Part shown: piece by piece, positions 22,865 to 29,496 of the stretch
Layout of the letters: each line of letters begins with the position of its first letter
Numbering within the stretch: position 1 is the first letter of the stretch
Source: a virus
Direction: 5' to 3' (one strand)
DNA: 31,974 nucleotides
Virus record (IMG/VR): IMGVR_UViG_3300037104_001099
Span: 1 to 31,974 of that record
The notes under the pieces: model-generated
Seen by the model: only the letters and a program-made list of their open reading frames with translations
Told to the model about the DNA's origin: nothing
Databases searched by the model: none
Made by a program: the position numbers and the translations under genes

Positions 22865-23542
22865 CTATACAACATCCCGATAGTCGGCTCCTATGACTTC
22901 CCGCAATGTCCTTGCGATCAACTTTGCCCGGACGTTTGACCGGGCGATGCCGTTCTGGATGCCGATTTTTCGTACCGTCTGCGGAGCGCATCCAGATTGT
23001 TCGGCAATCTGTTCGGCTGTCAGGTATGGCTTCGTTTTCAATAATCTGATAACCAAATCGTGGTCAACAATCGGATCGCCAAACGGACCCCGGCGGCGAA
23101 CCATGCCAGCTTTGTGGGCGTGGTGACCTATGGTCACTTCACTGACGCCACAAGCCTTGGCTGCTTCTCTGAACGTCATGTCGGGATACTTACGAAGCAG
23201 TTCCAAACCGCGTAGGGTGGCTTTGGACTCATGGTTCATACGCCCGGTTGCCCGTGCCAGACCGTGTTGGTAGGCAATCTTCTGGACGGTCATCTTGTGA
23301 ACGCCGAACCTCTTGGCTACGTCCGCGTAGCAAGTCAGAGGATTCTCCCGCAGGTAGGTGATGACGGGCGTCTCGTCCAACTTGTGCTGCCCCCGTTTGC
23401 GGCGGATGCCAGCGGCGATGGCGACCAGTGAGACGCTGCTCACTGGAACACGCAGTTGCTTGGAAATCTGACGGTAGGTCGTCGCCGGGTTACCAGCGGC
23501 GAGCCTGACGATGTTGAGCTTGGTTTCTTCTTTGATAGACAT
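22865..23542 (-). CDS. DNA-binding protein with four tandem HTH units
   Basis: The 225-aa product from MSIKEETKLN (AGGAGA as SD) consists of four related helix-turn-helix units at about 11-51, 60-100, 112-152 and 163-203, a period near 50 residues. Each has a hydrophobic helix, a short T-x-x-x-A turn region (YRQISKQLRV, YADVAKRFGV, FREAAKACGV, AEQIAEQSGC), a recognition helix and an ending like HGLAR or AGMVRR. The linkers are basic. No other domain is present. One unit per DNA turn would suit the 11-bp repeat arrays in this window. It lies next to the replication gene, and could be an origin or operon regulator. Confidence 0.72.
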   Translation of the reverse strand: MSIKEETKLNIVRLAAGNPATTYRQISKQLRVPVSSVSLVAIAAGIRRKRGQHKLDETPVITYLRENPLTCYADVAKRFGVHKMTVQKIAYQHGLARATGRMNHESKATLRGLELLRKYPDMTFREAAKACGVSEVTIGHHAHKAGMVRRRGPFGDPIVDHDLVIRLLKTKPYLTAEQIAEQSGCAPQTVRKIGIQNGIARSNVRAKLIARTLREVIGADYRDVV

Positions 23543-23550
23543 AGATTCTC

Positions 23551-24468
23551 CTATATGCAGTCGCATCCGAAAGCGGCTGGAACGACGCCGCAGTGTGGGC
23601 ATGGTGGTTTGCTGTTTGGTTTTGCTGTTGTCTTGCTTGTGACGCTTACACCTAACGGCGTCTTATGGTCATCCAACCAAGTGGTCCGTTGCACGTTAGT
23701 CCATGAGTTGAAATCATCAGGCCATGGAGTTCCGTCCTTGGCTTTATGGTTATCAGATGAGTTTGAAGTTTTTGCTGACTTGTTTGCGGCGTTGGTTGGT
23801 AACTCTACCAATACACGACAACGAGAGGGAGAGTCATACTGTGAACTTGAATCATACTCCGAACCATAAGAAGAACCAATAACCAATAAACCTTTGTAGG
23901 AATTTTGGGGTGTAGGAATTTCTCCTACACCTGAAATGTCAGTTTTACTGGTTAAATCGTCTGTAGGAATATTTCCTACACTTGCGTTTGGTTGAATGGG
24001 TGTAGGAGAATTTCCTACACCTTTCTTTGGAGTCGGATCGTCCACTCTTACTACTGGGATTTTATTCATTCCACGACGGTCAAGTGTAGGACTTTCTCCT
24101 ACACTTACTACAGACTTACTACAGGATGACTCCAGATTGACTACAGGTTGACTACATTTCCGCTCCGCTTTTGTAGTTGGATCATCTACACGGACGACTG
24201 GAACTTTCCATGAGCCTGTGGTTGGTTCTTCATACTTGGAGCCAGCCACTTCGCCTGTTTCAACTAACCAGCCGTTCTCCACGAGATAGCGCCTCCACTT
24301 CATGACTGTCTTGGTGTCCATGCCAGTTAACGCGGACACACGGCGGATAGAAGGCCATGCTTCTTGACCTTCCGACTCACACATGTAGTAGCATAGCCAG
24401 AGATGAACGGCACCACTTGGTAATCCAAGCAGTGCCTTGCGATTGCAGTCCAGTAACTTATACGACAT
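23551..24468 (-). CDS. Replication-initiator-like protein with internal origin
   Basis: A 305-aa protein with a winged-helix N terminus: AWPSIRRVSALTGMDTKTVM (37-56) is an HTH_36-like recognition unit as in phage replication organisers. The middle (90-200) is low-complexity and repeats (S/G)VG(E/N)(S/I)PT four times. These repeats mirror DNA palindromes rather than a protein need. The C terminus ends CPHCGVVPAAFGCDC, a possible zinc site. The layout resembles lambda O, where origin iterons lie inside the initiator gene. It overlaps the upstream 170-aa gene by 11 nt. Confidence 0.68.
   Translation of the reverse strand: MSYKLLDCNRKALLGLPSGAVHLWLCYYMCESEGQEAWPSIRRVSALTGMDTKTVMKWRRYLVENGWLVETGEVAGSKYEEPTTGSWKVPVVRVDDPTTKAERKCSQPVVNLESSCSKSVVSVGESPTLDRRGMNKIPVVRVDDPTPKKGVGNSPTPIQPNASVGNIPTDDLTSKTDISGVGEIPTPQNSYKGLLVIGSSYGSEYDSSSQYDSPSRCRVLVELPTNAANKSAKTSNSSDNHKAKDGTPWPDDFNSWTNVQRTTWLDDHKTPLGVSVTSKTTAKPNSKPPCPHCGVVPAAFGCDCI
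23909..23931. repeat. Palindromic iteron 1
   Basis: GGTGTAGGA and TCCTACACC, 9-bp arms with 5-nt spacer ATTTC. Confidence 0.85.
23962..23980. repeat. Palindromic iteron 2
   Basis: TGTAGGAA and TTCCTACA, 8-bp arms with 3-nt centre TAT. Confidence 0.85.
23999..24021. repeat. Palindromic iteron 3
   Basis: GGTGTAGGA and TCCTACACC, 9-bp arms identical to iteron 1, spacer GAATT. Confidence 0.85.
24082..24106. repeat. Palindromic iteron 4
   Basis: AAGTGTAGGA and TCCTACACTT, 10-bp arms with 5-nt spacer CTTTC. It runs into the 11-bp repeat array. Confidence 0.85.
24102..24156. repeat. Five contiguous 11-bp direct iterons
   Basis: Plus-strand units CACTTACTACA, GACTTACTACA, GGATGACTCCA, GATTGACTACA, GGTTGACTACA. 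The period of 11 is not a multiple of 3, so the coding frame shifts at every unit and the encoded residues differ. The repetition is therefore conserved as DNA. Confidence 0.85.
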
Positions 24469-24970
24469 CGTCGGCCTCGTCCATCTTGAAGCCTTCGCCT
24501 ACGCTGACCACATCGTCGTCATCGTTGCTCACTGGCTTCTTCTTTGGTGGATCGTCCTTGTCCACTTCCTTCCACTTCATGATTCCAGATACATACTTGA
24601 GGAGATCAAGCCTGCCTTTGTGGTGAAGTCGGATGGCTTCGTTCCACTTGTGGATTTCGTTGTTGTATTCCGCTGTCTGTTCAGTGGTTGGTTTCTTGAT
24701 GGCTTGATATTTGGTCTTGGCCTTGGCGAACTTTTCGCGGTCTTCTTCCAGCAATTGTCCGTGCTTGCTTACCCAGTTGGCTAGATCAGAGATGGACTCG
24801 GACACCACGTCAAAGTTGTGCCGGGTGAGCCATATCATGCATTGTTTTGGATCAGGAACTGGTTCGCCGATGATGGTCAGCCAGAGTTCCTGTAGAGCAG
24901 AGATGTTTTCCTTGGCTTCTGCCAATCTTGCAATCAGCATGGCAGCCTTGGAGCCTTTCGTATAGTTCAT
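24458..24970 (-). CDS. Charged helical protein upstream of rep, hypothetical
   Basis: The 170-aa product is helical and strongly charged, with a Trp-rich region (QELWLTIIGEP, IWLTRHNF, ANWVSKHGQLLEEDREKF), a Lys-rich middle and an acidic C terminus containing DDDDVV. Overlap with rep (11 nt) and a separate leader with an inverted repeat suggest it is the first gene of the rep operon. It could be a replication accessory or helicase-loading partner. No motif proves this. Confidence 0.62.
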   Translation of the reverse strand: MNYTKGSKAAMLIARLAEAKENISALQELWLTIIGEPVPDPKQCMIWLTRHNFDVVSESISDLANWVSKHGQLLEEDREKFAKAKTKYQAIKKPTTEQTAEYNNEIHKWNEAIRLHHKGRLDLLKYVSGIMKWKEVDKDDPPKKKPVSNDDDDVVSVGEGFKMDEADDVV

Positions 24971-25054
24971 ACATTATCCAATTATGGTTATTAACGGTTG
25001 CCCGTCACTTACGATTTACGAAGTCAAAACATTGAACTAACATGTGAGATTGTG

Positions 25055-25079
25055 TAAGTCTTTTAGAATTAAAGACTTA
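25055..25079. promoter_or_regulatory. Inverted repeat upstream of rep operon (operator candidate)
   Basis: TAAGTCTTT and AAAGACTTA, perfect 9-bp arms with a 7-nt spacer (TAGAATT), in the 163-bp gap before the 170-aa gene. Related AGTCTTTAGG copies occur at 25129-25138 and, inverted, at 17951-17960. The site could bind a dimeric repressor; a hairpin role is also possible. Confidence 0.5.
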
Positions 25080-25133
25080 TAATAGGCGTACAAAAGGCGA
25101 AATTGTGTTCGCTTTTTCTTCAATTCGTAGTCT

Positions 25134-25589
25134 TTAGGCTTTTCTAGTTAGCAGATCGAGCGCATCAGCGGTTATGCCGAGCACGTCCAAGTTGGCGGCA
25201 ATCTTGCTCAGGCAGAGGCAGGCGTAGCGGTCGCCGGGTAGTTCCAGCAGTTCCAGCCGAGAGATGCTATGGTCACCAGCACAGACCCCCAGCGGATAGT
25301 CATCGCACCGGGTCACATGGGTTTGTCGCCATGCCGCATGCTTCTGTTCAAACTCACGGTCACGTCGTTTTTGAGCTAGCCGGGATAGCCGCCTTTCTTT
25401 CTGTTTCTGTCTGGGGGACAGTCTTTTGAGTTTTTGCTTGGGTCTGATCCCCTTGATGGCGTTGTTGACGGATGCGACTGCCAGTCCTGACCAGTAGGCG
25501 ATCTGCAACATGGAGTGTCCCTGCGTAGCCCATTCCCGAATTTTCTCTTGACGCTTTTTCCGATCTTCTCTTGTTAGCTGCATACCCAT
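25134..25589 (-). CDS. HTH regulator candidate
   Basis: The product (151 aa from the ATG at 25589; starts at 25583 or 25607 are also possible and none has a strong SD) has an N-terminal HTH: REWATQGHSMLQIAYWSG, then LAVASVNNAIKG. A very basic coiled segment (KQKERRLSRLAQKRRDREFEQK) follows, and then a C-terminal part with cysteines (VTRCDDYPLGVC, YACLCLS). It diverges from the plus-strand operon at 25689 across an operator-like palindrome. It is a good candidate for a lysogeny or early regulator, though it is not a recognisable CI-type protein. Confidence 0.55.
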   Translation of the reverse strand: MGMQLTREDRKKRQEKIREWATQGHSMLQIAYWSGLAVASVNNAIKGIRPKQKLKRLSPRQKQKERRLSRLAQKRRDREFEQKHAAWRQTHVTRCDDYPLGVCAGDHSISRLELLELPGDRYACLCLSKIAANLDVLGITADALDLLTRKA

Positions 25590-25639
25590 GCAATACCAAG
25601 TCGGCATGACCAAACGCAAAATTCTAGCCACAACAATAG

Positions 25640-25657
25640 TTGCGTTTGGTAACGCAA
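25640..25657. promoter_or_regulatory. Operator-like palindrome between divergent genes
   Basis: TTGCGTT and AACGCAA, 7-bp perfect arms with 4-nt spacer TGGT. Extra half-sites CGCAA (about 25660) and AAACGCAAA (about 25613) flank it. It lies between the HTH gene (minus) and the small plus-strand operon, so it probably controls one or both. Confidence 0.55.
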
Positions 25658-25688
25658 ATACGCAACCACTTAACAAGGAAGAAACGCT

Positions 25689-25868
25689 ATGTCATTACTG
25701 AAAGATTACCTTACACACGAAGACGGGCGGCTCAACCTAGCGGGTAAGCAGTTCCTCCAGAACCTATACAACCTAGACCACCAGATCGAACTCGGCAAGG
25801 CTCGCCTCACGGCCCCATGGACAGAAGCATGGGAAATTCCCATTAAGAAGGTGCAGCCATGGCAATAA
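25689..25868 (+). CDS. Small protein (59 aa), hypothetical
   Basis: Starts MSLLKDYLTHEDG with AAGGAAG 8 nt upstream. It is mostly helical (AGKQFLQNLYNLDHQIELGKARL), ending in a Trp-containing tail. It overlaps the winged-helix gene by 10 nt. The function is not recognised. It is the first gene after the operator palindrome. Confidence 0.6.
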   Translation: MSLLKDYLTHEDGRLNLAGKQFLQNLYNLDHQIELGKARLTAPWTEAWEIPIKKVQPWQ

Positions 25869-26092
25869 TGAATCAGGATATCGTTTACATTTACTTGTTC
25901 CACGAGTCGGACGATGATGGCGTCATGGACGCGACTGGGGTCGCTATCGCCAAGGTGCTGGCACTTTCTGTCAGGACAGTCCAATACAGCTTGCGGAAGC
26001 TGGAAGAAAAGAACTTGATACAACGTTTGCAACGCGGTCGCTATGCCGTAACGGACAAAGCGGAACGGGCAGACATTGACGAAGCATTATAG
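25859..26092 (+). CDS. Winged-helix DNA-binding protein
   Basis: A 77-aa winged-helix protein. An N-terminal helix is followed by AIAKVLALSVRTVQYSLRKLEEKNLIQR (HTH) and the wing RLQRGRYAVTD. The size is typical for small phage regulators. SD AAGAAGGTG precedes the ATG; the alternative start at 25868 would overlap the preceding stop as TAATG. It may form a regulatory pair with the HTH protein across the operator. Confidence 0.72.
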   Translation: MAIMNQDIVYIYLFHESDDDGVMDATGVAIAKVLALSVRTVQYSLRKLEEKNLIQRLQRGRYAVTDKAERADIDEAL

Positions 26093-26162
26093 GCAATGCC
26101 TAAGAAGTCGATTGCAGGAGCCAAGGGACGCTGGCGTCCCTGCACCAAGGAAGGCTCATATT

Positions 26163-26651
26163 ATGTCAAACGCAGAAGAACAAGCATTGAAATACATCGG
26201 GATGTGGACGGCTGCCAGTGCCAAGCGTGAATCGCTGGAAAAGGCTAGGCAATATCTCATTCAATTATCACTGGAACGCCCGGACGGTCAGGTCAACGCT
26301 GACGATGCCAACTCGTTCATTGAACACGCTGACCTGCCGCCACTCAAGAACGCCGCTGGATCATTGTTCAAGAACAAGAAGATATGGGAGCAGACTGGAG
26401 AGTGGAGGCCCTCGGAACGTAAAGGCAACCATGCTCACTTGAACCCTCAATGGCGTCTACGCAGGGGCTATGACGGCGTTGGTGACCATCCTGAGCCCGT
26501 GTCGGCAACAAAGAAGAAGACACTGACCCCGTCTCAAGCCAAGAAGGAACTGGCGGCATTGACCGATTTATATGAGTCGAGTTCTGCTGACGACATGTCG
26601 GAAAAAATGTATGAAGCACTGAAATCCGACATCTATGGGAGGATGCAGTAA
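26163..26651 (+). CDS. Winged-helix-like phage protein, hypothetical
   Basis: The 162-aa product starts MSNAEEQALKYIG after AAGGAAGG. A helical N-terminal part (AKRESLEKARQYLIQL) leads to PPLKNAAGSLFKNK and WEQTGEWRPSERKGNHAHLNPQW. The TGEWR-S-R--NHAH-N--W block is like short phage proteins with a winged-helix fold near replication genes. The C terminus is helical. An 8-bp inverted repeat with a 2-nt centre (26124-26141) lies in its leader. It is probably a nucleic-acid-binding early protein. Confidence 0.62.
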   Translation: MSNAEEQALKYIGMWTAASAKRESLEKARQYLIQLSLERPDGQVNADDANSFIEHADLPPLKNAAGSLFKNKKIWEQTGEWRPSERKGNHAHLNPQWRLRRGYDGVGDHPEPVSATKKKTLTPSQAKKELAALTDLYESSSADDMSEKMYEALKSDIYGRMQ

Positions 26652-26815
26652 TGACCTACCTAGAACGCCGTCAGCGGATGGCAAAACTCAGGGCCGAGTA
26701 TGGAGACAGGGCCATCAGCCGATATCTATATGCGTTGGAGACGCTGCGATCCATCAACGCCCCGGCATGGGAACAGGTCACGGAACTTGAACTTATGCTG
26801 CTGGATGGGTATTAA
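26651..26815 (+). CDS. Small helical protein (54 aa), hypothetical
   Basis: Starts in a TAATG overlap with the preceding stop, so it is translationally coupled. MTYLERRQRMAKLRAEYGDR is followed by a helix and an acidic end (EQVTELELMLLDGY). No family is recognised. After it, 26816-26930 holds no gene; a 6-bp hairpin (26868-26892) is too weak to call as a terminator. Confidence 0.58.
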   Translation: MTYLERRQRMAKLRAEYGDRAISRYLYALETLRSINAPAWEQVTELELMLLDGY

Positions 26816-26930
26816 AGGTTTGCGGGGACGGGTTCCGGAAAGCATCGACGCTCGGACCAATCCTCAAGGGGCTTCTTCTGCTGGTCAGCCCCGCTATGGC
26901 GGATGCTAGTAAGCCGTTCCCGCAATGCAG

Positions 26931-27167
26931 TTATCTTCCCCTACGCTTCGCCCTCCTTACTTCTTCTCGGCTTTGCGGTCTCCCACTATTACCCAGCCCC
27001 GGAGGCGGTGTTTTCGAGTCTGGCTTAATCGCATCGATTCTTACCCTAAGCGTTGCACAATCGTCACAGGTGGGTAACTGTGGGACGATAAGTTCGCCAG
27101 ACGACGGCTTGCCGCATAGCGTCTTGCCCGGTTCCCCGTGTAAGTGCGTCTTTGGGGTTGTGTCCAT
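26931..27167 (-). CDS. Zinc-binding small protein (78 aa)
   Basis: Starts MDTTPKTHLHGEPGKTLCG with GGGGGAA upstream. The pattern TLCGK plus TCDDCATL gives a C...CxxC metal site, with an early His (THLH) as a possible fourth ligand. Short phage and actinobacterial proteins with an H-x(8-10)-LCG...CxxC layout are common. The C terminus is Arg-rich (EEVRRAKRRGR). Confidence 0.6.
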   Translation of the reverse strand: MDTTPKTHLHGEPGKTLCGKPSSGELIVPQLPTCDDCATLRVRIDAIKPDSKTPPPGLGNSGRPQSREEVRRAKRRGR

Positions 27168-27196
27168 AATGTTCCCCCTATCCGGGCTTTTCTCTT

Positions 27197-27451
27197 CTAG
27201 CCCTTTGCGTCGATTAAGGTTTGAACTTGTTCGGCTAGAGTGTTAACTGTTTCTCTGAGTTCATGTATTTGTTTGAGCGCCTGTGTGGGTAACCCGTCTA
27301 CACCTTCCCCAACGATCACGTTTTCTCTGACTTCCTGTAAATCCTTCGCAATTCTCAAAAGCGCCTGTTTGGTTTGTTGTGGATTTGGCGAGCCTGTCGA
27401 TCCCGCCAAGAATTCGATTAGCTGCTTAAGGTCCATTGTGCTCAAATCCAT
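27197..27451 (-). CDS. Coiled-coil protein (84 aa), hypothetical
   Basis: Starts MDLSTMDLKQLIEFLAGSTG with AAGGGGG upstream. The C-terminal half is a leucine-heptad coiled coil (QIHELRETVNTLAEQVQTLI). No motif or known family. It lies in the same minus-strand group as the methylase. Confidence 0.58.
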   Translation of the reverse strand: MDLSTMDLKQLIEFLAGSTGSPNPQQTKQALLRIAKDLQEVRENVIVGEGVDGLPTQALKQIHELRETVNTLAEQVQTLIDAKG

Positions 27452-27460
27452 ATATCCCCC

Positions 27461-27754
27461 TTATCCGGCTAAAGATGTCTCCCCACCTTTCTTCTTAGCT
27501 GCCCAACGTTTCTTTGTCGCTTTACGCAGTTTCTCTCTAGTCTCTGCTGACATCGGCTTCCGCTTGTGGGTCTTAGCGGCTGGTGCAGCCTTAACGGGTG
27601 CCTGAGTCCGCTTCGCCGTTCGCTTCGTGGTGGTGCCTGACGGCGGTGTAAACTTGCGTTGAAGCGTTCGGGTCAGCGTCTTGATTGCTGCGTCTATTTC
27701 GTTCCGCTCCTGTTCCATAGCAGCGAGCAATTCCGCAGTATCTATTTTCGGCAT
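27461..27754 (-). CDS. Lys/Ala-rich C-terminal protein with internal start
   Basis: In the same frame as the methylase end, ATG at 27754 (MPKIDTAELLAAM) is preceded by AAAGGATG, so a separate 97-aa protein may be made. Its second half is basic (KRTAKRTQ, HKRKPMSAETREKLRKATKK), resembling the Lys/Ala- and AT-hook-like tails found in many acidobacterial small proteins and also NUMOD3-like motifs. It could bind DNA alone or as the tail of the methylase. Confidence 0.45.
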   Translation of the reverse strand: MPKIDTAELLAAMEQERNEIDAAIKTLTRTLQRKFTPPSGTTTKRTAKRTQAPVKAAPAAKTHKRKPMSAETREKLRKATKKRWAAKKKGGETSLAG

Positions 27755-28769
27755 AGTCATCCTTTCATTCAAATGGCTTGGTTCAAAATTTGACCACACG
27801 CTCTCGACGGCTGGGGCGTTGGTGGTTTTGTAGGTCGGAATACGAAGAATCGGGTCACCCAAGACCCTATAAAAGTCATCGTCATCTTGATACTCGCTTA
27901 ACACCCATCGATATGGCGCACGTAACAGCGTTTTAAGCAGCCCGGGGAAATCAATGCTATGAGTGTCATAAGTTCCCACGTTTGCTTTTCGATATGGTGG
28001 GTCAAAGATACACCATGTCGCCCGGTCGGCATTGCGCCAACACGTCACGGTAGTCGATGGCGGTCAGTTTAGTTCGCTTCCAATTTTTCTCCAGCAACAC
28101 ACCAGCCCCATAGAAGAGGCGGGACATACCTTGCTTGGTTATACCACTGCCCGTTCTCATGCTAGCGCCTCTGGAATTATATGTACCGCCGTCACGGCTG
28201 ACATAACATTCTGTTGCTAAAGATGCGGGCTGGCGATTATGTTTTTCAGTCGCCTTTGCCTGTGCCTCTTTAAGCCACCCCAATATCTGTCTCACAGATA
28301 CTTTTCCCCCAGCGACTGCGGGCTGCGTGAAGTCAACTTCCGGGTGAGCCGCTATAATCTGCTCTAACTGGGGGATTAACTGTTGTCGATTAGCCCCCAC
28401 CGTTTCCGCCTTGCTTTTTTCGTAGAACTCTCTGGTTCTGTCTTTGAACAGGTATTGCCCGGCAACTGGGGCTGGTCCAAGAAAACGAATCTCACGGAAA
28501 AAGTCGATAGTCCCCAAGGCATTGATCCAATAGCTGCGGTAGTTAAGCATGGACATTACAGCCCATGTGATATTTCCTCTCCCAGCAAAAACATCGACAA
28601 AGCGGTCACCGACCGGCGGGAACAAGCTGACGATGCGCTTGGCATGTCTGGCTTTACCGCCGGGGTAGGAGAAATGGGGAACGTCAGCCACAATCGCAAA
28701 AGCATACGCCAAGCCGGGTATATGTGGCAAGCCAGCCGTCCGCTCGTTCACCAACCGTGATGACGGCAT
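27461..28769 (-). CDS. D12-class DNA adenine methyltransferase, read across a +1 shift
   Basis: Motifs are split over two frames. The upstream frame (28769-28002) carries FSYPGGK (33-39, motif X) and DVFAGRGNIT (motif I). It stops at TGA right after VYL. The +1 frame starting at GAC (28003) carries the catalytic DPPY (motif IV), then continues without a stop to 27461. Joined, the sequence reads GDMVYLDPPYRKANVG, exactly the family arrangement, and would give a protein of about 435 aa. The methyltransferase part ends near VWSNFEPSHLNE, after which the same frame runs into a Lys/Ala-rich tail. It may be a programmed frameshift, a recent inactivation or a sequencing error. ATG at 28769 has no good SD; GTG at 28691 is an alternative. 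Confidence 0.7.
28001..28016 (-). promoter_or_regulatory. Candidate +1 frameshift site in the methylase
   Basis: On the minus strand the codons are ATG GTG TAT CTT TGA C. The TAT CTT TGA C part equals the core of the RF2 (prfB) frameshift site. Upstream, GGTG could pair with the anti-SD and ends 3 nt before CTT, as the SD-like element does in prfB. Slipping CTT to TTT moves the ribosome to GAC, giving Leu-Asp. Confidence 0.5.
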
Positions 28770-28886
28770 CACCAAAATCTGGCTGTGCCAAGAGCATTAC
28801 AACTGGTTTATGAGTTAGCAACAGCCTTACCACAATCGCCAGTAAATGAATTTTCCTGTTACCGGAATCACGGTAGAGGGACTTTC

Positions 28887-28976
28887 ATGGTCGAACTGGT
28901 ACTGATACTTAGCGGTTGTTTCTTGGCGGGACGGGTTTCACAAGGTCTGTGGGGGCGTTGGCAGCGTGGGCGATAG
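28887..28976 (+). CDS. Very small membrane peptide (29 aa)
   Basis: Starts MVELVLILSGCFLAGRV after TAGAGGG; most of it would be one membrane-spanning helix with a basic C terminus (WGRWQRGR). It lies just before the sigma-like gene, overlapping that gene's possible GTG start. Short lengths like this are easily accidental, but the SD is good. Confidence 0.35.
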   Translation: MVELVLILSGCFLAGRVSQGLWGRWQRGR

Positions 28977-28983
28977 GGACAGT

Positions 28984-29496
28984 ATGATCGCCGAATACAC
29001 CCCAATGGCTCAGAGGATCGGTCGGGCTCTCGCCGGGTTGGTGCATCTGCCTGCCGCCGATGCCCAGCAAGAAGCCGTCATCGGCTTGATTAAATGCATT
29101 GACCACTACCCCGTGGTTACTCCGCAGCTTATCCGCATGTGTGTCCGCAACCACCTGCTACGCCTCTCCGAAAAAACCAAAACTGCTAAACGCACGGGAC
29201 AGACAGTATTACTCACTGACAACGTATCTTCCGACAATACCCTGAATTCAGAAGTGTTGGCGATTGCCGCCGACAGGGAGCAGGTAATTGGAGAACGCTG
29301 CCAACGGTTGGGGATGGGGGTTGGGCAGACATTAGCTCTGCTGGTATGCCTGTTCAATTTGTCCCGCTCTGATGAGAGCCCGGACCAATCGCTGTGGCTC
29401 GAATTGTCAAACTTATCGCCTGAGCAGGCGGCTGGATTTACCAAGCGCAAAGCCCGGAGACTGTTAGCCCGGTTAATTGAACAGGTAGCTGAATGA
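28984..29496 (+). CDS. Sigma70-like transcription factor
   Basis: A 170-aa protein from ATG at 28984 (AGGGA upstream; GTG at 28966 is an alternative). The N terminus, AEYTPMAQRIGRALAGL, and the block ADAQQEAVIGLIKCIDHYP are close to sigma region 2 (DLxQEAxIGLxxAxxxYD), followed by RMCVRNHLLRLSEK like region 2.3-2.4. The C-terminal part has a helical region (SPEQAAGFTKRKARRLLARL) that could be region 4-like. It precedes protease and lysis genes, so it may activate late promoters. Members of this group are short phage sigma factors; the match is by pattern. Confidence 0.6.
   Translation: MIAEYTPMAQRIGRALAGLVHLPAADAQQEAVIGLIKCIDHYPVVTPQLIRMCVRNHLLRLSEKTKTAKRTGQTVLLTDNVSSDNTLNSEVLAIAADREQVIGERCQRLGMGVGQTLALLVCLFNLSRSDESPDQSLWLELSNLSPEQAAGFTKRKARRLLARLIEQVAE

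Larger units (their letters stand above)
23870..24190. other. Putative phage replication origin inside rep gene
   Basis: Within about 320 bases there are four palindromic iterons of the TGTAGGA-N5-TCCTACA type, one half-site (23895-23901), five contiguous 11-bp direct repeats, a further TGTAG...CTACA pair (24172-24190), and an A-rich edge with AACCAATA repeats (about 23874-23892) that could melt first. Clustered iterons plus an AT-rich stretch inside an initiator gene is the classical lambdoid origin layout. Confidence 0.65.

Noticed and set aside
23715-23721. Second CTGATGA on the minus strand
   Set aside because: No GAAA element with pairing stems follows at the right distance, so not a second hammerhead.
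23895-24156. Regularly recurring palindromes that look like a CRISPR array
   Set aside because: Spacing of centres is uneven (about 51, 39 and 84), arms are only 8-10 bp, they lie inside an open reading frame, and no cas gene is present. They fit origin iterons better.
26096-26230. A 44-aa plus-strand frame (MPKKSIAGAK...) overlapping the next gene
   Set aside because: It overlaps the better-supported gene at 26163 by 68 nt and has only a weak SD. An inverted repeat explains part of its sequence.
26868-26892. GGGGCT / AGCCCC hairpin after the 54-aa gene
   Set aside because: Stem only 6 bp with a 13-nt loop and no T-run, so not called a terminator.
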